A DNA stretch of 64,000 bases from Polaribacter sp. KT25b (GTDB lineage Bacteria; Bacteroidota; Bacteroidia; Flavobacteriales; Flavobacteriaceae): assembly GCF_900105145.1 (NCBI RefSeq), contig NZ_LT629752.1, positions 1,956,001 through 2,020,000 of the forward strand, given 5' to 3'. Made by a program: the position numbers and the translations under genes. Below the pieces are notes generated by a model. The model had not been told where the DNA came from, ran no database searches, and saw only the letters and a program-made list of their open reading frames with translations. Positions 16,575 through 25,158 of this stretch are shown piece by piece. Within the stretch, counting starts at the first letter, position 1, and every line of letters starts with the position of its first letter.

Positions 16575-18764
16575 ATGCCGAAAAAAAATACTTTTAAATT
16601 ATTTTTAAATGATATTCCAAAAAATATATTTTCTGGTTTTGTTGTTTCATTAATTGCACTTCCATTAGGTTTAGGCTTGGCTTTAGCTTCTGGAGCACCT
16701 CCTATTTCTGGAATTATTGCTGCCATTGTTGGTGGAATTGTTACTTCTATATTTGGCGGATCTTACGTTACAATTACAGGACCAGGAAATGGTTTGGTTG
16801 TAGTTGTTTTAGCCGCAATTACTACTTTGGGCGAAGGCGATATGCATCAAGGTTTTTTATATACGTTAGCAGCGATTGTTATCTCTGGAATTATTATGAT
16901 TTTTCTTGGTTTTTTAAGAATGGGATCTTTAGGAGACTTTTTTCCTGCTTCTGCAATACAAGGAATGTTAGCCGCTATAGGAATTGGAATTTTTGCAAAA
17001 CAAATACATGTAATGTTTGGTAATTTAGATGCCAAAGGTAGTATTGTAGAACTTTTAATTCAGATTCCTGAAGGAATTATAAACTTGATAAAAACCGATA
17101 ATTCTAGTATGTTTTTTGCTGGATTAGTAGGAATTGGAAGTTTACTAATTATGATTTTTTATGGTAAAATAAGAAATCGATATTTTCAGTTAATTCCTGC
17201 GCCAATGTGGATTGTAGTTTTAACAGTTGGTATGTATTATTATTATGATTTGGTTTCAACTTCTCCTTATCCTATTGATAAAAGTTTATTAATTGGCTTG
17301 CCAAATGATATTTTATCAAATTTTGCTTTTCCTGATTTTGGTAAAGTCTTCCACGCAAATTTTATAAATGCTGTAATTTCTATTACTTTAATTGCAAGTA
17401 TTGAAAGTTTATTAAGTATTAAAGCTGTTGATAAATTAGATCCATTAAAAAGAAGATCTAACGTAAATAAAGATATTCGTGCGTTGGGTTTGGCAACTGT
17501 TATTAGTGGTTTTTTAGGCGGATTAAATGTAGTTGCAGTAATTGCAAGAAGTTCTGTAAATGTGAATAATGAGGGTACAAATAGGTCTGCAAACTTTTTT
17601 CATGCTACATTTTTAGTTGCTTTTATTTTATTATTTGCTTCAGAATTACGCAAAATTCCATTACCAGCTTTAGCTGCAATTTTAGTCTTTACAGGTTATA
17701 AATTAGCTTCACCAGATAATATTAAAAAAGTATTTAGTATTGGTTCTGAGCAATTAATTATTTTTCTTGTAACTTTATTTACAACTATATTAACAAGCTT
17801 AATTACAGGTATAATTGTTGGTATTCTAATCACTTTTATTATTCATGTTATCATTAATAAAAATATATTTCTATTTATAAAAAACGTTTTAAAACCAAAT
17901 GTTTTAATGTTTAAAGAAGATGAAAAATATTATGTTAGTGTACAAAATTTTTCTAGTTTTTTAAATTATACAAAACTTAAAAAGAAGTTAGATCAAATTC
18001 CAGAATATGAAGAAGCAATTATCGACTTTTCTTTTTGTGATTTTGTAGACCATTCTGTTATGGAAAACATGAGTAATTATATTGCATCTTTTAACAGAAA
18101 AGGTGGGCATTTTGAGGTAATTGGTTTAGATGATTCTAAATCTAGAAGCTCTCATCCTTTTGCGCTGCGTAAATCGTTACCTAAACAAGTAATCCCTAAA
18201 GAAGTTTTTTTTACAAAAAGACAAAAAAATATTCAATTAATTAGTGATTCAATGCGTTGGCAATATTCCGCTTTTTCTAAACAAGAAATGGAAGAATTAC
18301 CCACTTTTGGTTATTTTAAAACACGTAATATAGATAAAGTTTCTAACGTTCTTTCTAACGGAGACAGTACTATTTTTGATGTTCATTTTACAGAAGGAGA
18401 AATGATTGCAAAACAAGTAATTAAAACTACAATGTTACATATTCATCCTGTTGAACCTGTGCCAAATTTCACATTAGATAGAGAGGGTATTTTTGAATAT
18501 ATAATGGAATTTGCTGGTTATAAAGATATCGACATAAAAAATCATCCAGATTTTAGCAAACGTTTTTATTTAGCTGGAAAAAATGAAGAAAAAATTAGAG
18601 CATTTTTTACAGATGAATTAATTTTGTTTTTTGAAAGTAACAAACAATATCATATTTCTGCCACAGAAAAAGGAATTTTAATATTTGGTAACGAACGTTT
18701 AGCAAGTGTTAAAGAAATTAAAGCCTTGGCATATTTTGGTATGGGATTACAAAAAATAATATAA
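16575..18764 (+). CDS. SulP-family anion transporter with STAS and an extra C-terminal domain
   Basis: Protein of 729 aa. The transporter part (about 1-430) has the SulP landmarks FSGFVVSLIALPLGLGLALASG, YVTITGPGNGLVVVV and GFLGGLNVVAVIARSSVNVNNEGTNRS. A STAS domain (about 440-540) contains EEAIIDFSFCDFVDHSVMENM. The remaining ~185 residues (about 545-729: GDSTIFDVHFTEGEMIAKQVIKTTM, FERNSKQYHI-like segment, FGMGLQKII) form a further soluble domain I do not recognise. Bacterial SulP proteins move sulfate, bicarbonate or other anions; the substrate is not evident. No carbonic anhydrase is nearby. Fused operon-style to the Usp gene (0 nt) and to miaE (5 nt). Confidence 0.88.
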   Translation: MPKKNTFKLFLNDIPKNIFSGFVVSLIALPLGLGLALASGAPPISGIIAAIVGGIVTSIFGGSYVTITGPGNGLVVVVLAAITTLGEGDMHQGFLYTLAAIVISGIIMIFLGFLRMGSLGDFFPASAIQGMLAAIGIGIFAKQIHVMFGNLDAKGSIVELLIQIPEGIINLIKTDNSSMFFAGLVGIGSLLIMIFYGKIRNRYFQLIPAPMWIVVLTVGMYYYYDLVSTSPYPIDKSLLIGLPNDILSNFAFPDFGKVFHANFINAVISITLIASIESLLSIKAVDKLDPLKRRSNVNKDIRALGLATVISGFLGGLNVVAVIARSSVNVNNEGTNRSANFFHATFLVAFILLFASELRKIPLPALAAILVFTGYKLASPDNIKKVFSIGSEQLIIFLVTLFTTILTSLITGIIVGILITFIIHVIINKNIFLFIKNVLKPNVLMFKEDEKYYVSVQNFSSFLNYTKLKKKLDQIPEYEEAIIDFSFCDFVDHSVMENMSNYIASFNRKGGHFEVIGLDDSKSRSSHPFALRKSLPKQVIPKEVFFTKRQKNIQLISDSMRWQYSAFSKQEMEELPTFGYFKTRNIDKVSNVLSNGDSTIFDVHFTEGEMIAKQVIKTTMLHIHPVEPVPNFTLDREGIFEYIMEFAGYKDIDIKNHPDFSKRFYLAGKNEEKIRAFFTDELILFFESNKQYHISATEKGILIFGNERLASVKEIKALAYFGMGLQKII

Positions 18765-18769
18765 TTAAT

Positions 18770-19351
18770 ATGTTAGGACTACAATTTGAAACAGAAACTT
18801 CTTGGGCAGAAATTGCCAAAGATAATTTACAACAAATACTTACAGATCATGCTTTTTTAGAACAAAAAGCAGCTTCAAACGCAGTATCTATAATTATTAA
18901 TTATTCTGAAGAAACAGAACTTGTAAAAGAAATGAGCAACATTGCTATTGAAGAAATGCAACATTTTAAAATGGTGCATTTATTAATGGTAAAACGCGGA
19001 ATGGTTTTAGGACGTGAGCAAAAAAATGATTATGCTATTCGTTTACAAAAATTCTTTAATAAAACAAAAGACAGAACAGATGCTTTAATTCAGCGTTTAT
19101 TAGTTGCTGCTTTAATTGAAGCAAGAAGTTGCGAGCGTTTTAAAGTCTTTTCTGAAAACATGGAAGATGAAGAATTGTCTAAATTCTATAACAATTTAAT
19201 GGTTTCTGAAGCTAACCATTATACTACTTTTCTACAATTTGCGCGTCAATATCAAGATAGAGAAATAGTTGATAAAAAATGGAATGCTCTTTTAAATTTT
19301 GAAGCACAAATGATGCGTGAACGTGGAAATGTTGCTAAAATTCACGGATAA
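18770..19351 (+). CDS. miaE: tRNA-(ms2io6A)-hydroxylase-like protein MiaE
   Basis: Ferritin-like diiron monooxygenase of 193 aa that hydroxylates the isopentenyl group of (ms2)i6A37 in tRNA. The four-helix bundle shows ligand motifs DHAFLEQKAASNA (Glu31), EEMQHF (Glu62, His65), IEARSCERF (Glu117) and SEANHYTTF (Glu147, His150). This order and spacing match the MiaE family, and the usual length is about 190-200. It is 5 nt downstream of the SulP gene, a placement that appears unrelated by function. MiaA, which makes the substrate, is 11 kb upstream. Confidence 0.9.
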   Translation: MLGLQFETETSWAEIAKDNLQQILTDHAFLEQKAASNAVSIIINYSEETELVKEMSNIAIEEMQHFKMVHLLMVKRGMVLGREQKNDYAIRLQKFFNKTKDRTDALIQRLLVAALIEARSCERFKVFSENMEDEELSKFYNNLMVSEANHYTTFLQFARQYQDREIVDKKWNALLNFEAQMMRERGNVAKIHG

Positions 19352-19406
19352 ATAAGCCCATCTTAATCTTCCCAAAGGGAAGAAAATAGAACTCTTAGAT
19401 TTAAAT

Positions 19407-19652
19407 ATGGATTTTTTAGCCAAAATTGGAGAAGTATTACTAATTGTATTTTTTGTTTATCTATGGAATAAATTTATTGTTACAACTTTGATTAAAAAAG
19501 TTACTGGTTTTCATAAAAAGTATAATTCAAAGAATATTAATAAACAACCTGTAAAATTTGCTGTTGATAATGAATTAAACATTATTAAATATACGCAATA
19601 TTTTTATTGGTTTGGATGTTTATTAATTTCTATTGAAATACTGTTTAACTAA
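19407..19652 (+). CDS. Small two-helix membrane protein, unknown function
   Basis: Protein of 81 aa. Helix 1 (about 5-31: AKIGEVLLIVFFVYLWNKFIVTTLI) and helix 2 (about 64-80: YTQYFYWFGCLLISIEILF) flank a basic, polar loop. I do not recognise the family. It lies 55 nt after miaE and 8 nt before the DUF4268 gene, so it is probably read in the same transcript as the latter. Base and codon use do not differ from its neighbours. Reality as a gene is supported by position and by the two clean helices. Confidence 0.6.
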   Translation: MDFLAKIGEVLLIVFFVYLWNKFIVTTLIKKVTGFHKKYNSKNINKQPVKFAVDNELNIIKYTQYFYWFGCLLISIEILFN

Positions 19653-19660
19653 TTTAAAAT

Positions 19661-20095
19661 ATGTTTAGTAAAGAAGAAGCTGTAAAATTACGTAAAGAAT
19701 TCTGGACAAGTTTTGGAAAATCTTTTCCAAGAAAATGGTTATTGTATAACACCAAAATAAAAGGCTTTTCTTTTAAATTTGTTGCTGATAAAAAGAAAGC
19801 AATGGTTTGTTTAGATATAGAACATCCAGATGAAATTGCTAGTGAACTGCTTTACGATCAAATGATTTCTTTAAAGGTTTTGTTAGAAACAGAGATTCCT
19901 AATGTTATTTTTAATGATGCTTACGAATTAGAAAGTGGTAAAATTGTTAAACGTATCTATGTGCCTTTGGATGATAAATTTAGTATTCATAATAAAAATA
20001 CTTGGCGTAATTGTTATGAGTTTTATGTTGATATAATGCCGAAGTTTGAACTCTTTTTTTACGAATATGAAGACTTTATTAATCAAGCAATTTAG
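19661..20095 (+). CDS. DUF4268 domain protein
   Basis: Soluble protein of 144 aa without signal peptide. It begins MFSKEEAVKLRKEFWTSFGKSF and continues WLLYNTKIKGFSFKFVADKKKAMVCLDIEH, the alpha-beta pattern I associate with DUF4268, a fold related to restriction-endonuclease-like proteins. The end is WRNCYEFYVDIMPKFELFFYEYEDFI. No complete catalytic motif is identifiable by eye. It is the last gene of the Usp-SulP-miaE stretch, followed by a repeat-like element and a terminator. Function unknown. Confidence 0.65.
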   Translation: MFSKEEAVKLRKEFWTSFGKSFPRKWLLYNTKIKGFSFKFVADKKKAMVCLDIEHPDEIASELLYDQMISLKVLLETEIPNVIFNDAYELESGKIVKRIYVPLDDKFSIHNKNTWRNCYEFYVDIMPKFELFFYEYEDFINQAI

Positions 20096-20120
20096 TTAAT
20101 TAAAGCTTTTGGCTTATAGA

Positions 20121-20218
20121 TAAACTCGCGTTAAGGATTGAAGTAATTGTTTGAGCTCTTTTTTCTTTTTCAAGAAAAAAAGCGAGTGCGTAAAGCCTGA
20201 CCTTTAGGTAACGCCCAA
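20121..20218. repeat. Possible REP-like palindromic element
   Basis: About 95 nt of non-coding DNA start with CGCGTTAAGGATTGAAGTAA and end with CCTGACCTTTAGGTAACGCCC. The ends share an inverted GCGTTA/TAACGC; the middle has the stem TTTTTTCTT/AAGAAAAAA and the end a small ACCT-TT-AGGT hairpin. The composition is GC-richer than the surrounding spacers. I recall similar interspersed units in flavobacterial genomes, but only one copy is in this window. Confidence 0.4.
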
Positions 20219-20258
20219 ATTCTGAATATTATTCTTTTATCAATAAAATTATTACAAA

Positions 20259-20290
20259 AAAAAATCGCCCAATAAAAGGCGATTTTTAAT
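20259..20290. terminator. Bidirectional terminator
   Basis: AAAATCGCC (20261-20269) and GGCGATTTT (20278-20286) form a stem with an A-tract before and a T-tract after, serving the DUF4268 gene and the convergent DUF4870 gene. Confidence 0.85.
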
Positions 20291-20315
20291 TTAAATAATT
20301 GTGTACTTCTTCTTT

Positions 20316-20654
20316 TTATTTTAAAAATTTTATAGAAAAAGGATAATTTGGCGCTTCGTTATTACTGACTTTTATAGCGTTTATTATTGGAAAAATGAGA
20401 TAGAAAATTCCGATTGCGATAAAACCTAAAATTCCTAATCCAAGTAAAAAAACTAGAGGAATACAAATTAAAAGGTAAATAAACATAGAAATTCTAAAGT
20501 TTAAAATTGCTTTTCCATGTTCGTCCATTCCAAAAATTTCATCCTTTTTTGTTAACCATAAAACTAACGGAACTATAAAACCGCCAATTCCGGTAACGAA
20601 ATCTAATAATTGACTTAAATGTGTAATTACCAATAACTGTTTGTCTTCTTTCAT
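20316..20654 (-). CDS. DUF4870 small membrane protein
   Basis: Protein of 112 aa from ATG 20654 (MKEDKQLLVITHLSQLLDF). The open frame extends further upstream to 20828, but those residues are unlike the family and run into the dps promoter. Three hydrophobic segments: GIGGFIVPLVLWLTKKD (about 18-34), a central helix around FRISMFIYLLICIPLVFLLGLGIL (about 50-73) and GFIAIGIFYLIFPIINAIKVSNNE. The DEHGKAILNFRIS motif between helices is typical of DUF4870/Tic20-like proteins. Function unknown. Confidence 0.75.
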   Translation of the reverse strand: MKEDKQLLVITHLSQLLDFVTGIGGFIVPLVLWLTKKDEIFGMDEHGKAILNFRISMFIYLLICIPLVFLLGLGILGFIAIGIFYLIFPIINAIKVSNNEAPNYPFSIKFLK

Positions 20655-20793
20655 TTTTATCTTTAATTGTGTACTTATTAGACGCAAATTAACTTGCTTT
20701 GTTACAAAAACAAATTTAAAAAATATTCTGTTAGAAAAAGTATTTGAGTTAAAATGTATTCTATTTGAGCAAAGACAAACTTTATATTGATTG

Positions 20794-20801
20794 TAGTTTT
20801 G
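20794..20801 (+). promoter_or_regulatory. -7 promoter box of dps
   Basis: TAGTTTTG fits TAnnTTTG, 25 nt before the dps ATG. No clear -33 element at the usual distance. Confidence 0.4.
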
Positions 20802-20826
20802 TAATGAACTTAAAAACAAATAAAAC

Positions 20827-21327
20827 ATGAATTATTTAAATATTGACAAAGACAAAATGCTACCGATTGTAACAGAATTAAATGTGCTTTTAGCAGATTA
20901 CCAAGTGTATTACCAAAAATTAAGAAATTTTCATTGGAATGTTTTAGGAAAAAACTTTTTTGAATTACACAATCAATTTGAAGATATGTATAATGACACA
21001 AAAATTAAAATTGATGAAATTGCAGAAAGAATTGTAACGCTAAAATATCATCCAATTAGTAAATTATCTGATTATATTGAAGCTTCTAACCTTGTAGAAT
21101 CGAGTCCTTTATTATCAGATATAGAAATGGTAGATATATTAAAAAAAGATCAAAAAATAATTTTAAAGCAATTATCTATAGTAATTGAAAATGCAAATGA
21201 AGCCAAAGATGAAGGAACTATTGATTTAATTGGTGCTTATATTAGAGAGTTAGAAAAATCTTCTTGGATGTTAAATGCTTGGTCTAAAAACACTAATGAA
21301 GTGTTAGATAATAGTTTTGTTAAATAA
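20827..21327 (+). CDS. dps: Dps-family DNA-binding ferritin-like protein
   Basis: Protein of 166 aa that assembles as a dodecameric shell, oxidising and storing iron and protecting DNA from peroxide. The intersubunit ferroxidase ligands are visible: FHWNVLG (His36), FELHNQFEDMYND (His48) and KIDEIAERI (Asp63, Glu67). A basic N-terminal tail is short, so DNA binding may be weak. It stands between the divergent DUF4870 gene and mscS (50 nt gap). Oxidative-stress control is usual for the family, but no operator was recognised. Confidence 0.93.
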   Translation: MNYLNIDKDKMLPIVTELNVLLADYQVYYQKLRNFHWNVLGKNFFELHNQFEDMYNDTKIKIDEIAERIVTLKYHPISKLSDYIEASNLVESSPLLSDIEMVDILKKDQKIILKQLSIVIENANEAKDEGTIDLIGAYIRELEKSSWMLNAWSKNTNEVLDNSFVK

Positions 21328-21377
21328 TAACTAGCCTTTTTTTATTAAAAAACTATTATTAAATTTTAAAACTAAAC

Positions 21378-22232
21378 ATGGATAAAATTATTGACAAACT
21401 AGAAACCTGGAAAGAACTTTTTATAAAAAACATACCAAATATTGCTATAGCACTTGTGGTTATATTTATTGCATATTATGCTTCAAGAGCTATAAACACA
21501 TTTATTACCAAAAATCTTGGCAAAAGAATTAAACAAGAATCTGTACGAAATTTAGTTTCTAGAGTTGCTTCTGCATTTATCTTTTTAACTGGTTTATATA
21601 TAGCAATGACCGTTTTAAAATTTGACGATACTTTAAAAGCTATAATTTCTGCAGCTGGGGTTTCTGGTATTGTAATTGGTTTGGCTTTACAAGGCACTTT
21701 GTCTAACACCATTTCTGGAGTTGTTTTATCTTTTAGAGAAAATTTAAATATTGGTAATTGGGTAGAAACAAATGGTTTTTCTGGCGAAGTAATAGACATT
21801 AACTTAAATTACTTTGTAATTAGAGAAGCAGATAATAACACGGTAATTATACCAAATAAAACAATTTTAGAAAACCCTTTTAAAAATTACTCATTAACTA
21901 CAAAAATGAGAATTTCAATTACTTGTGGTGTTACTTATGATGCCGATTTAGAAAAAGTAGAAACATTAACAAAAAAAATTATTACAAGTAATTTTAACCA
22001 AGATAAATTAGAAAAAAATGTTGAATTTTATTACACCGAATTTGGCGATAGTTCTATTAATTTTTTATGCAGATTTTGGGTAGATTCTAAAAATGCACTC
22101 GAGAAATTAAAAGCAAAAAGTGATGCTATTATAAAAATTAAACAAGCTTTTGATAAAGAGAGTATTACTATTCCTTTCCCAATGAGAACTTTAGAGTTTT
22201 TACCAAATCAAAATCTTAACATTAATAAATAA
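21378..22232 (+). CDS. Small-conductance mechanosensitive channel, MscS family
   Basis: Inner-membrane protein of 284 aa, close to the E. coli MscS length. TM1 about 18-37, TM2 about 63-83 and the pore helix TM3 with ISAAGVSGIVIGLALQGTLSNTISGVVLSF (about 91-120) are followed by the beta domain (EVIDINLNYFVIREADNNTVIIPNKTIL, ENPFKNYS) and the alpha-beta cytoplasmic cage. It opens on membrane tension to release solutes after osmotic down-shock. It follows dps by 50 nt and has a terminator after it. Confidence 0.94.
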   Translation: MDKIIDKLETWKELFIKNIPNIAIALVVIFIAYYASRAINTFITKNLGKRIKQESVRNLVSRVASAFIFLTGLYIAMTVLKFDDTLKAIISAAGVSGIVIGLALQGTLSNTISGVVLSFRENLNIGNWVETNGFSGEVIDINLNYFVIREADNNTVIIPNKTILENPFKNYSLTTKMRISITCGVTYDADLEKVETLTKKIITSNFNQDKLEKNVEFYYTEFGDSSINFLCRFWVDSKNALEKLKAKSDAIIKIKQAFDKESITIPFPMRTLEFLPNQNLNINK

Positions 22233-22260
22233 TTAAACATCTAATTTTTAATATAAAAAT

Positions 22261-22292
22261 AAGCTTAATGCAATTTGCATTAGGCTTTTTTT
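22261..22292 (+). terminator. Rho-independent terminator
   Basis: Stem of about 12 bp (AAGCTTAATGCA with TGCATTAGGCTT, one G-U pair) followed by a T-tract, after mscS. Confidence 0.85.
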
Positions 22293-22313
22293 AATTTCTG
22301 TAAAAATGTTATG

Positions 22314-22321
22314 TATTTTTG
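22314..22321 (+). promoter_or_regulatory. -7 promoter box of mnmE
   Basis: TATTTTTG matches TAnnTTTG and ends 5 nt before the ATG at 22326, predicting a nearly leaderless mRNA. It covers an upstream ATG at 22311, which is therefore not the start. Confidence 0.5.
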
Positions 22322-22325
22322 CAGT

Positions 22326-23720
22326 ATGATTAAAAACGATACTATTATTGCATTGGCCACACCTTCTGGAGTTGGCGCAATTTCTGTGATTAGACTCTCG
22401 GGCGACAAAGCTATTGATATTGTAGATGCTTTTTTTAAATCTATAAAAAAAGAAAAGTCTTTAAAAAATCAAAAATCACACACAATTCATTTAGGACACA
22501 TTATAAATAAAGGTCTTATTGTGGATGAAGTTTTAGTGTCTGTTTTTAAAAATCCTAAATCTTATACAGGAGAAAATGTTGTTGAAATTTCGTGTCATGG
22601 ATCAAGCTTTATTCAGCAAGAAATTATACAATTATTTTTGCAAAATGGTTGTAGAATGGCAGATAATGGTGAGTTTACCATGCGTGCTTTTTTAAATGGT
22701 AAAATGGATTTATCGCAAGCGGAAGCAGTTGCAGACGTAATTGCTTCTAATTCTGCTGCAAGTCATCAAATGGCAATTCAGCAAATGCGTGGAGGAATTA
22801 CCAATGAATTAAAAGAATTACGTTCACAATTATTAGATTTTGCTGCTTTAATTGAATTAGAATTAGATTTTTCTGGTGAAGATGTTGAGTTTGCAGACAG
22901 AACAAAGTTTAAAGAATTGGTTTCTAAAATTACGTTTATTCTTAAACGTTTAATTGATTCTTTTTCTTTTGGAAATGCCATGAAAAACGGAATTCCGGTT
23001 GCCATTATTGGCGAACCTAATGTTGGAAAATCCACTCTTTTAAACACACTTTTAAACGAAGAAAAAGCCATTGTTTCTGACATAGCGGGTACAACACGTG
23101 ATGCTATTGAAGATGAAATGATTATTGATGGGGTTGCTTTTCGATTTATTGACACTGCTGGAATTAGAGAAACCGAAGACGTTGTAGAAAGTATCGGAAT
23201 TAAAAAAGCATACGAAAAAGCAGACAATGCTCAATTGATTATTTTTCTGATAGATTCTAATAAATATGCTTATGCAAGAGAAGAATTTTTAGAAGAAATT
23301 GAAACCATCAAAACACGTTTTCCTAACAAACGTTTATTAGTAATTGCAAACAAAATAGATACTTTATCTTGTCATGATTCTTCTATTTTACAATCAGAAA
23401 TTGAAAATTTAATTTTACTATCCGCTAAAAATAAAACGGGTATTGATGAACTTAAAAACGAATTAACTTCTTTGGTTAATATTGGTGCTTTAAGTAATAA
23501 TGAAACTATTGTAACTAATTCGCGTCATTTTGAAGCTTTAAACAATGCTTTAATTGCCATTACTTCTGTTCAAGAAGGCATTGATTTAGAAATTGGTACT
23601 GATTTATTTTCTATTGATATTCGTGAATGTTTACGCCATTTAGGTGCAATTACCGGAGATTATGATGTTGATAAAGATATTTTGGGTCATATTTTTGGGA
23701 ATTTTTGTATCGGGAAGTAA
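22326..23720 (+). CDS. mnmE: tRNA uridine-5-carboxymethylaminomethyl GTPase MnmE
   Basis: GTPase of 464 aa that, with MnmG, modifies U34 of tRNAs reading split codons. The start MIKNDTIIALATPSGVGAISVIRLSG is canonical. The folate-binding N-terminal domain (1-118) is followed by helical arms, and the inserted G domain has GEPNVGKST (P-loop), GTTRD, DTAG and NKID. The C-terminal FGNFCIGK provides the catalytic cysteine motif. Single-gene unit with its own -7 box. Downstream lies the eroded 23.7-24.6 kb segment. Confidence 0.97.
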   Translation: MIKNDTIIALATPSGVGAISVIRLSGDKAIDIVDAFFKSIKKEKSLKNQKSHTIHLGHIINKGLIVDEVLVSVFKNPKSYTGENVVEISCHGSSFIQQEIIQLFLQNGCRMADNGEFTMRAFLNGKMDLSQAEAVADVIASNSAASHQMAIQQMRGGITNELKELRSQLLDFAALIELELDFSGEDVEFADRTKFKELVSKITFILKRLIDSFSFGNAMKNGIPVAIIGEPNVGKSTLLNTLLNEEKAIVSDIAGTTRDAIEDEMIIDGVAFRFIDTAGIRETEDVVESIGIKKAYEKADNAQLIIFLIDSNKYAYAREEFLEEIETIKTRFPNKRLLVIANKIDTLSCHDSSILQSEIENLILLSAKNKTGIDELKNELTSLVNIGALSNNETIVTNSRHFEALNNALIAITSVQEGIDLEIGTDLFSIDIRECLRHLGAITGDYDVDKDILGHIFGNFCIGK

Positions 23721-23860
23721 TTATTTTATTTTCAACAATTTATACTTTTTAAAACAAAAAAATATAATCCTTTTAAAACATTCTAAAAACATACTTTAAG
23801 GAAATTGGTTTGTTTTAGCATATTAGGTTCTTACCTTTTTATATTTTAGTTTTAAAATAG

Positions 23861-23900
23861 AAATCACTTTGTAAATTATAATTTATAAAGTGATTTTTTC
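23861..23900 (+). terminator. Terminator-like hairpin downstream of mnmE
   Basis: AAATCACTTT (23861-23870) pairs with AAAGTGATTT (23887-23896) around an AT palindrome, followed by T6. It lies 140 nt past mnmE; the sequence between holds no gene. Confidence 0.8.
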
Positions 23901-24000
23901 ATAATTCAAACAATCATTAAAAACATACATATCAACCCTTTACAAGCTAAACTATTCTTTTACCATTTACTTTTCAATAGTTGCAATGGTTTTGTGTATA

Positions 24001-24584
24001 TAATCATTTTAATGGGATCGTACTTGTAGTTATTGGCGCAAGTCATACAGGAGTTAATTTTGCTTTCAATTTAAGAAAACAAGGTTGGCAAGGAAAGATT
24101 ATATTATTTGATTCTGCCCCAAATACACCTTATTATAGACCATCTTTTTCAAAATCTTATATTATTGATGGTGATTTAAATAGCAACCTTTTAAAACCAT
24201 TTTAAAATAATCAGAATTAAAATATTACTTTAAAATTAGGCATAAAGTTTTTATCAATAAATAGAAAAGAAAAAACAATTTCTATTAAAAATGATACCAT
24301 TCAAAAGTATGATAAACTGGCAATTACATCGGAGGCAAGACCTTTTATTCTTCCAATTGATGGAATAACTGCTGCAAACTAATTTACTAAGAGACCTGCA
24401 AGCGATGACATTGCAATTAAAAACGCCATTGAAACATCCGAAGAAAAAAAGTGGTTATAATCGGTGGTGGCTATATTAGTTTAGAAACTACTGCTTCCTT
24501 AACAAAATTGGCGAAAAAGTTACAGTTTTAGAAAGAGAAGAACACGTTTTAGCTAGAGTTACGGCTCCGGTTGTGTTAAATTAA
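24001..24584 (+). pseudogene. Broken FAD-dependent ferredoxin/rhodocoxin-reductase-like gene
   Basis: Pieces of one NAD(P)H:ferredoxin reductase are readable in order but in different frames. From 24017: VVIGASHTGVNFAFNLRKQGWQGKIILFD and YYRPSFSKSYI (FAD-binding GxGxxG-like start, then the PYxRPxLSK motif), ending in a stop at 24203. From about 24270: INRKEKTISIKNDTIQKYDKLAITSEARPFILPIDGI, then a stop and RPASDDIAIKNAIETSEEK. From 24450: KKVVIIGGGYISLETTASLTKL (NAD-binding motif), frameshift, then GEKVTVLEREEHVLARVTAPVV, where it ends at 24584 without the last ~150 residues. At least three lesions and a lost C-terminus show a dead gene. Confidence 0.8.
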
Positions 24585-24685
24585 ATGAAAAATAAAAGAC
24601 AAAACATAAAAAACTTATGCTGTAGATTTCTTTTTGGAAATCATTAAATAAATCTACTTTTGTTCTCATAAATTATTTAAAAAAA

Positions 24686-25045
24686 ATGACAACTCAAGAT
24701 TTAATAGGTAATTTCTCTATAATTGGTAGCAATCAAGATGCTGATGAAAATACCTATAAAGGAACTCTTTCTTTAACTTTAGATAAAAATGAAAGGGTTA
24801 TTGCAAAATGGGTTATCAACAAAACGCAACATCAATTTGGTTCTGGCTTTTTTAAAAACAACATTCTAGTTATTAACTTTAACTACAAAGGTTTTGAAAA
24901 TAAAACATACAAAGGAGTTGTGGTTTATAAATGCATTAACAAAAATATTTTAGAGGGTTTTTGGTCTGAAGAATTAGGAAATCCTACATATTTAGGATCA
25001 GAAAATTGCTTTAGAATAACTGATAAAAATCCACTTTTAAATTAA
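24686..25045 (+). CDS. Uncharacterised small beta-rich protein
   Basis: Protein of 119 aa, no signal peptide. Alternating beta-strand pattern with glycine turns (LIGNFSIIGSNQDADENTYKG, KWVINKTQHQFGSGFFKNNILVINFNY, EGFWSEELGNPTYLGSENCFRI) suggests a small barrel or sandwich, perhaps of lipocalin or avidin type, but I do not recognise the family. It lies between the reductase pseudogene and a beta-barrel gene in a segment that seems to have gained and lost genes. Codon use is like its neighbours. Probably real, as the frame is intact and starts at an ATG behind a purine-rich stretch. Confidence 0.5.
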   Translation: MTTQDLIGNFSIIGSNQDADENTYKGTLSLTLDKNERVIAKWVINKTQHQFGSGFFKNNILVINFNYKGFENKTYKGVVVYKCINKNILEGFWSEELGNPTYLGSENCFRITDKNPLLN

Positions 25046-25158
25046 AAATTAAACTAATTATTTTAGAGTTTATATTTAATAAAAAACTAACATTTATCAT
25101 GTTTCAAAAAAAACGAACTACTTAAATTTGCTCCTTAAAATTTAAAAATAAATTTATT

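Noticed and set aside
22942..22953. Third TTAAACGTTTAA inside mnmE
   Set aside because: In coding sequence far from any promoter; in AT-rich DNA a 12-mer can recur by chance.
23981..24205. Intact small gene encoding a 74-aa FAD-binding protein
   Set aside because: It is only the first fragment of the broken ferredoxin-reductase gene.
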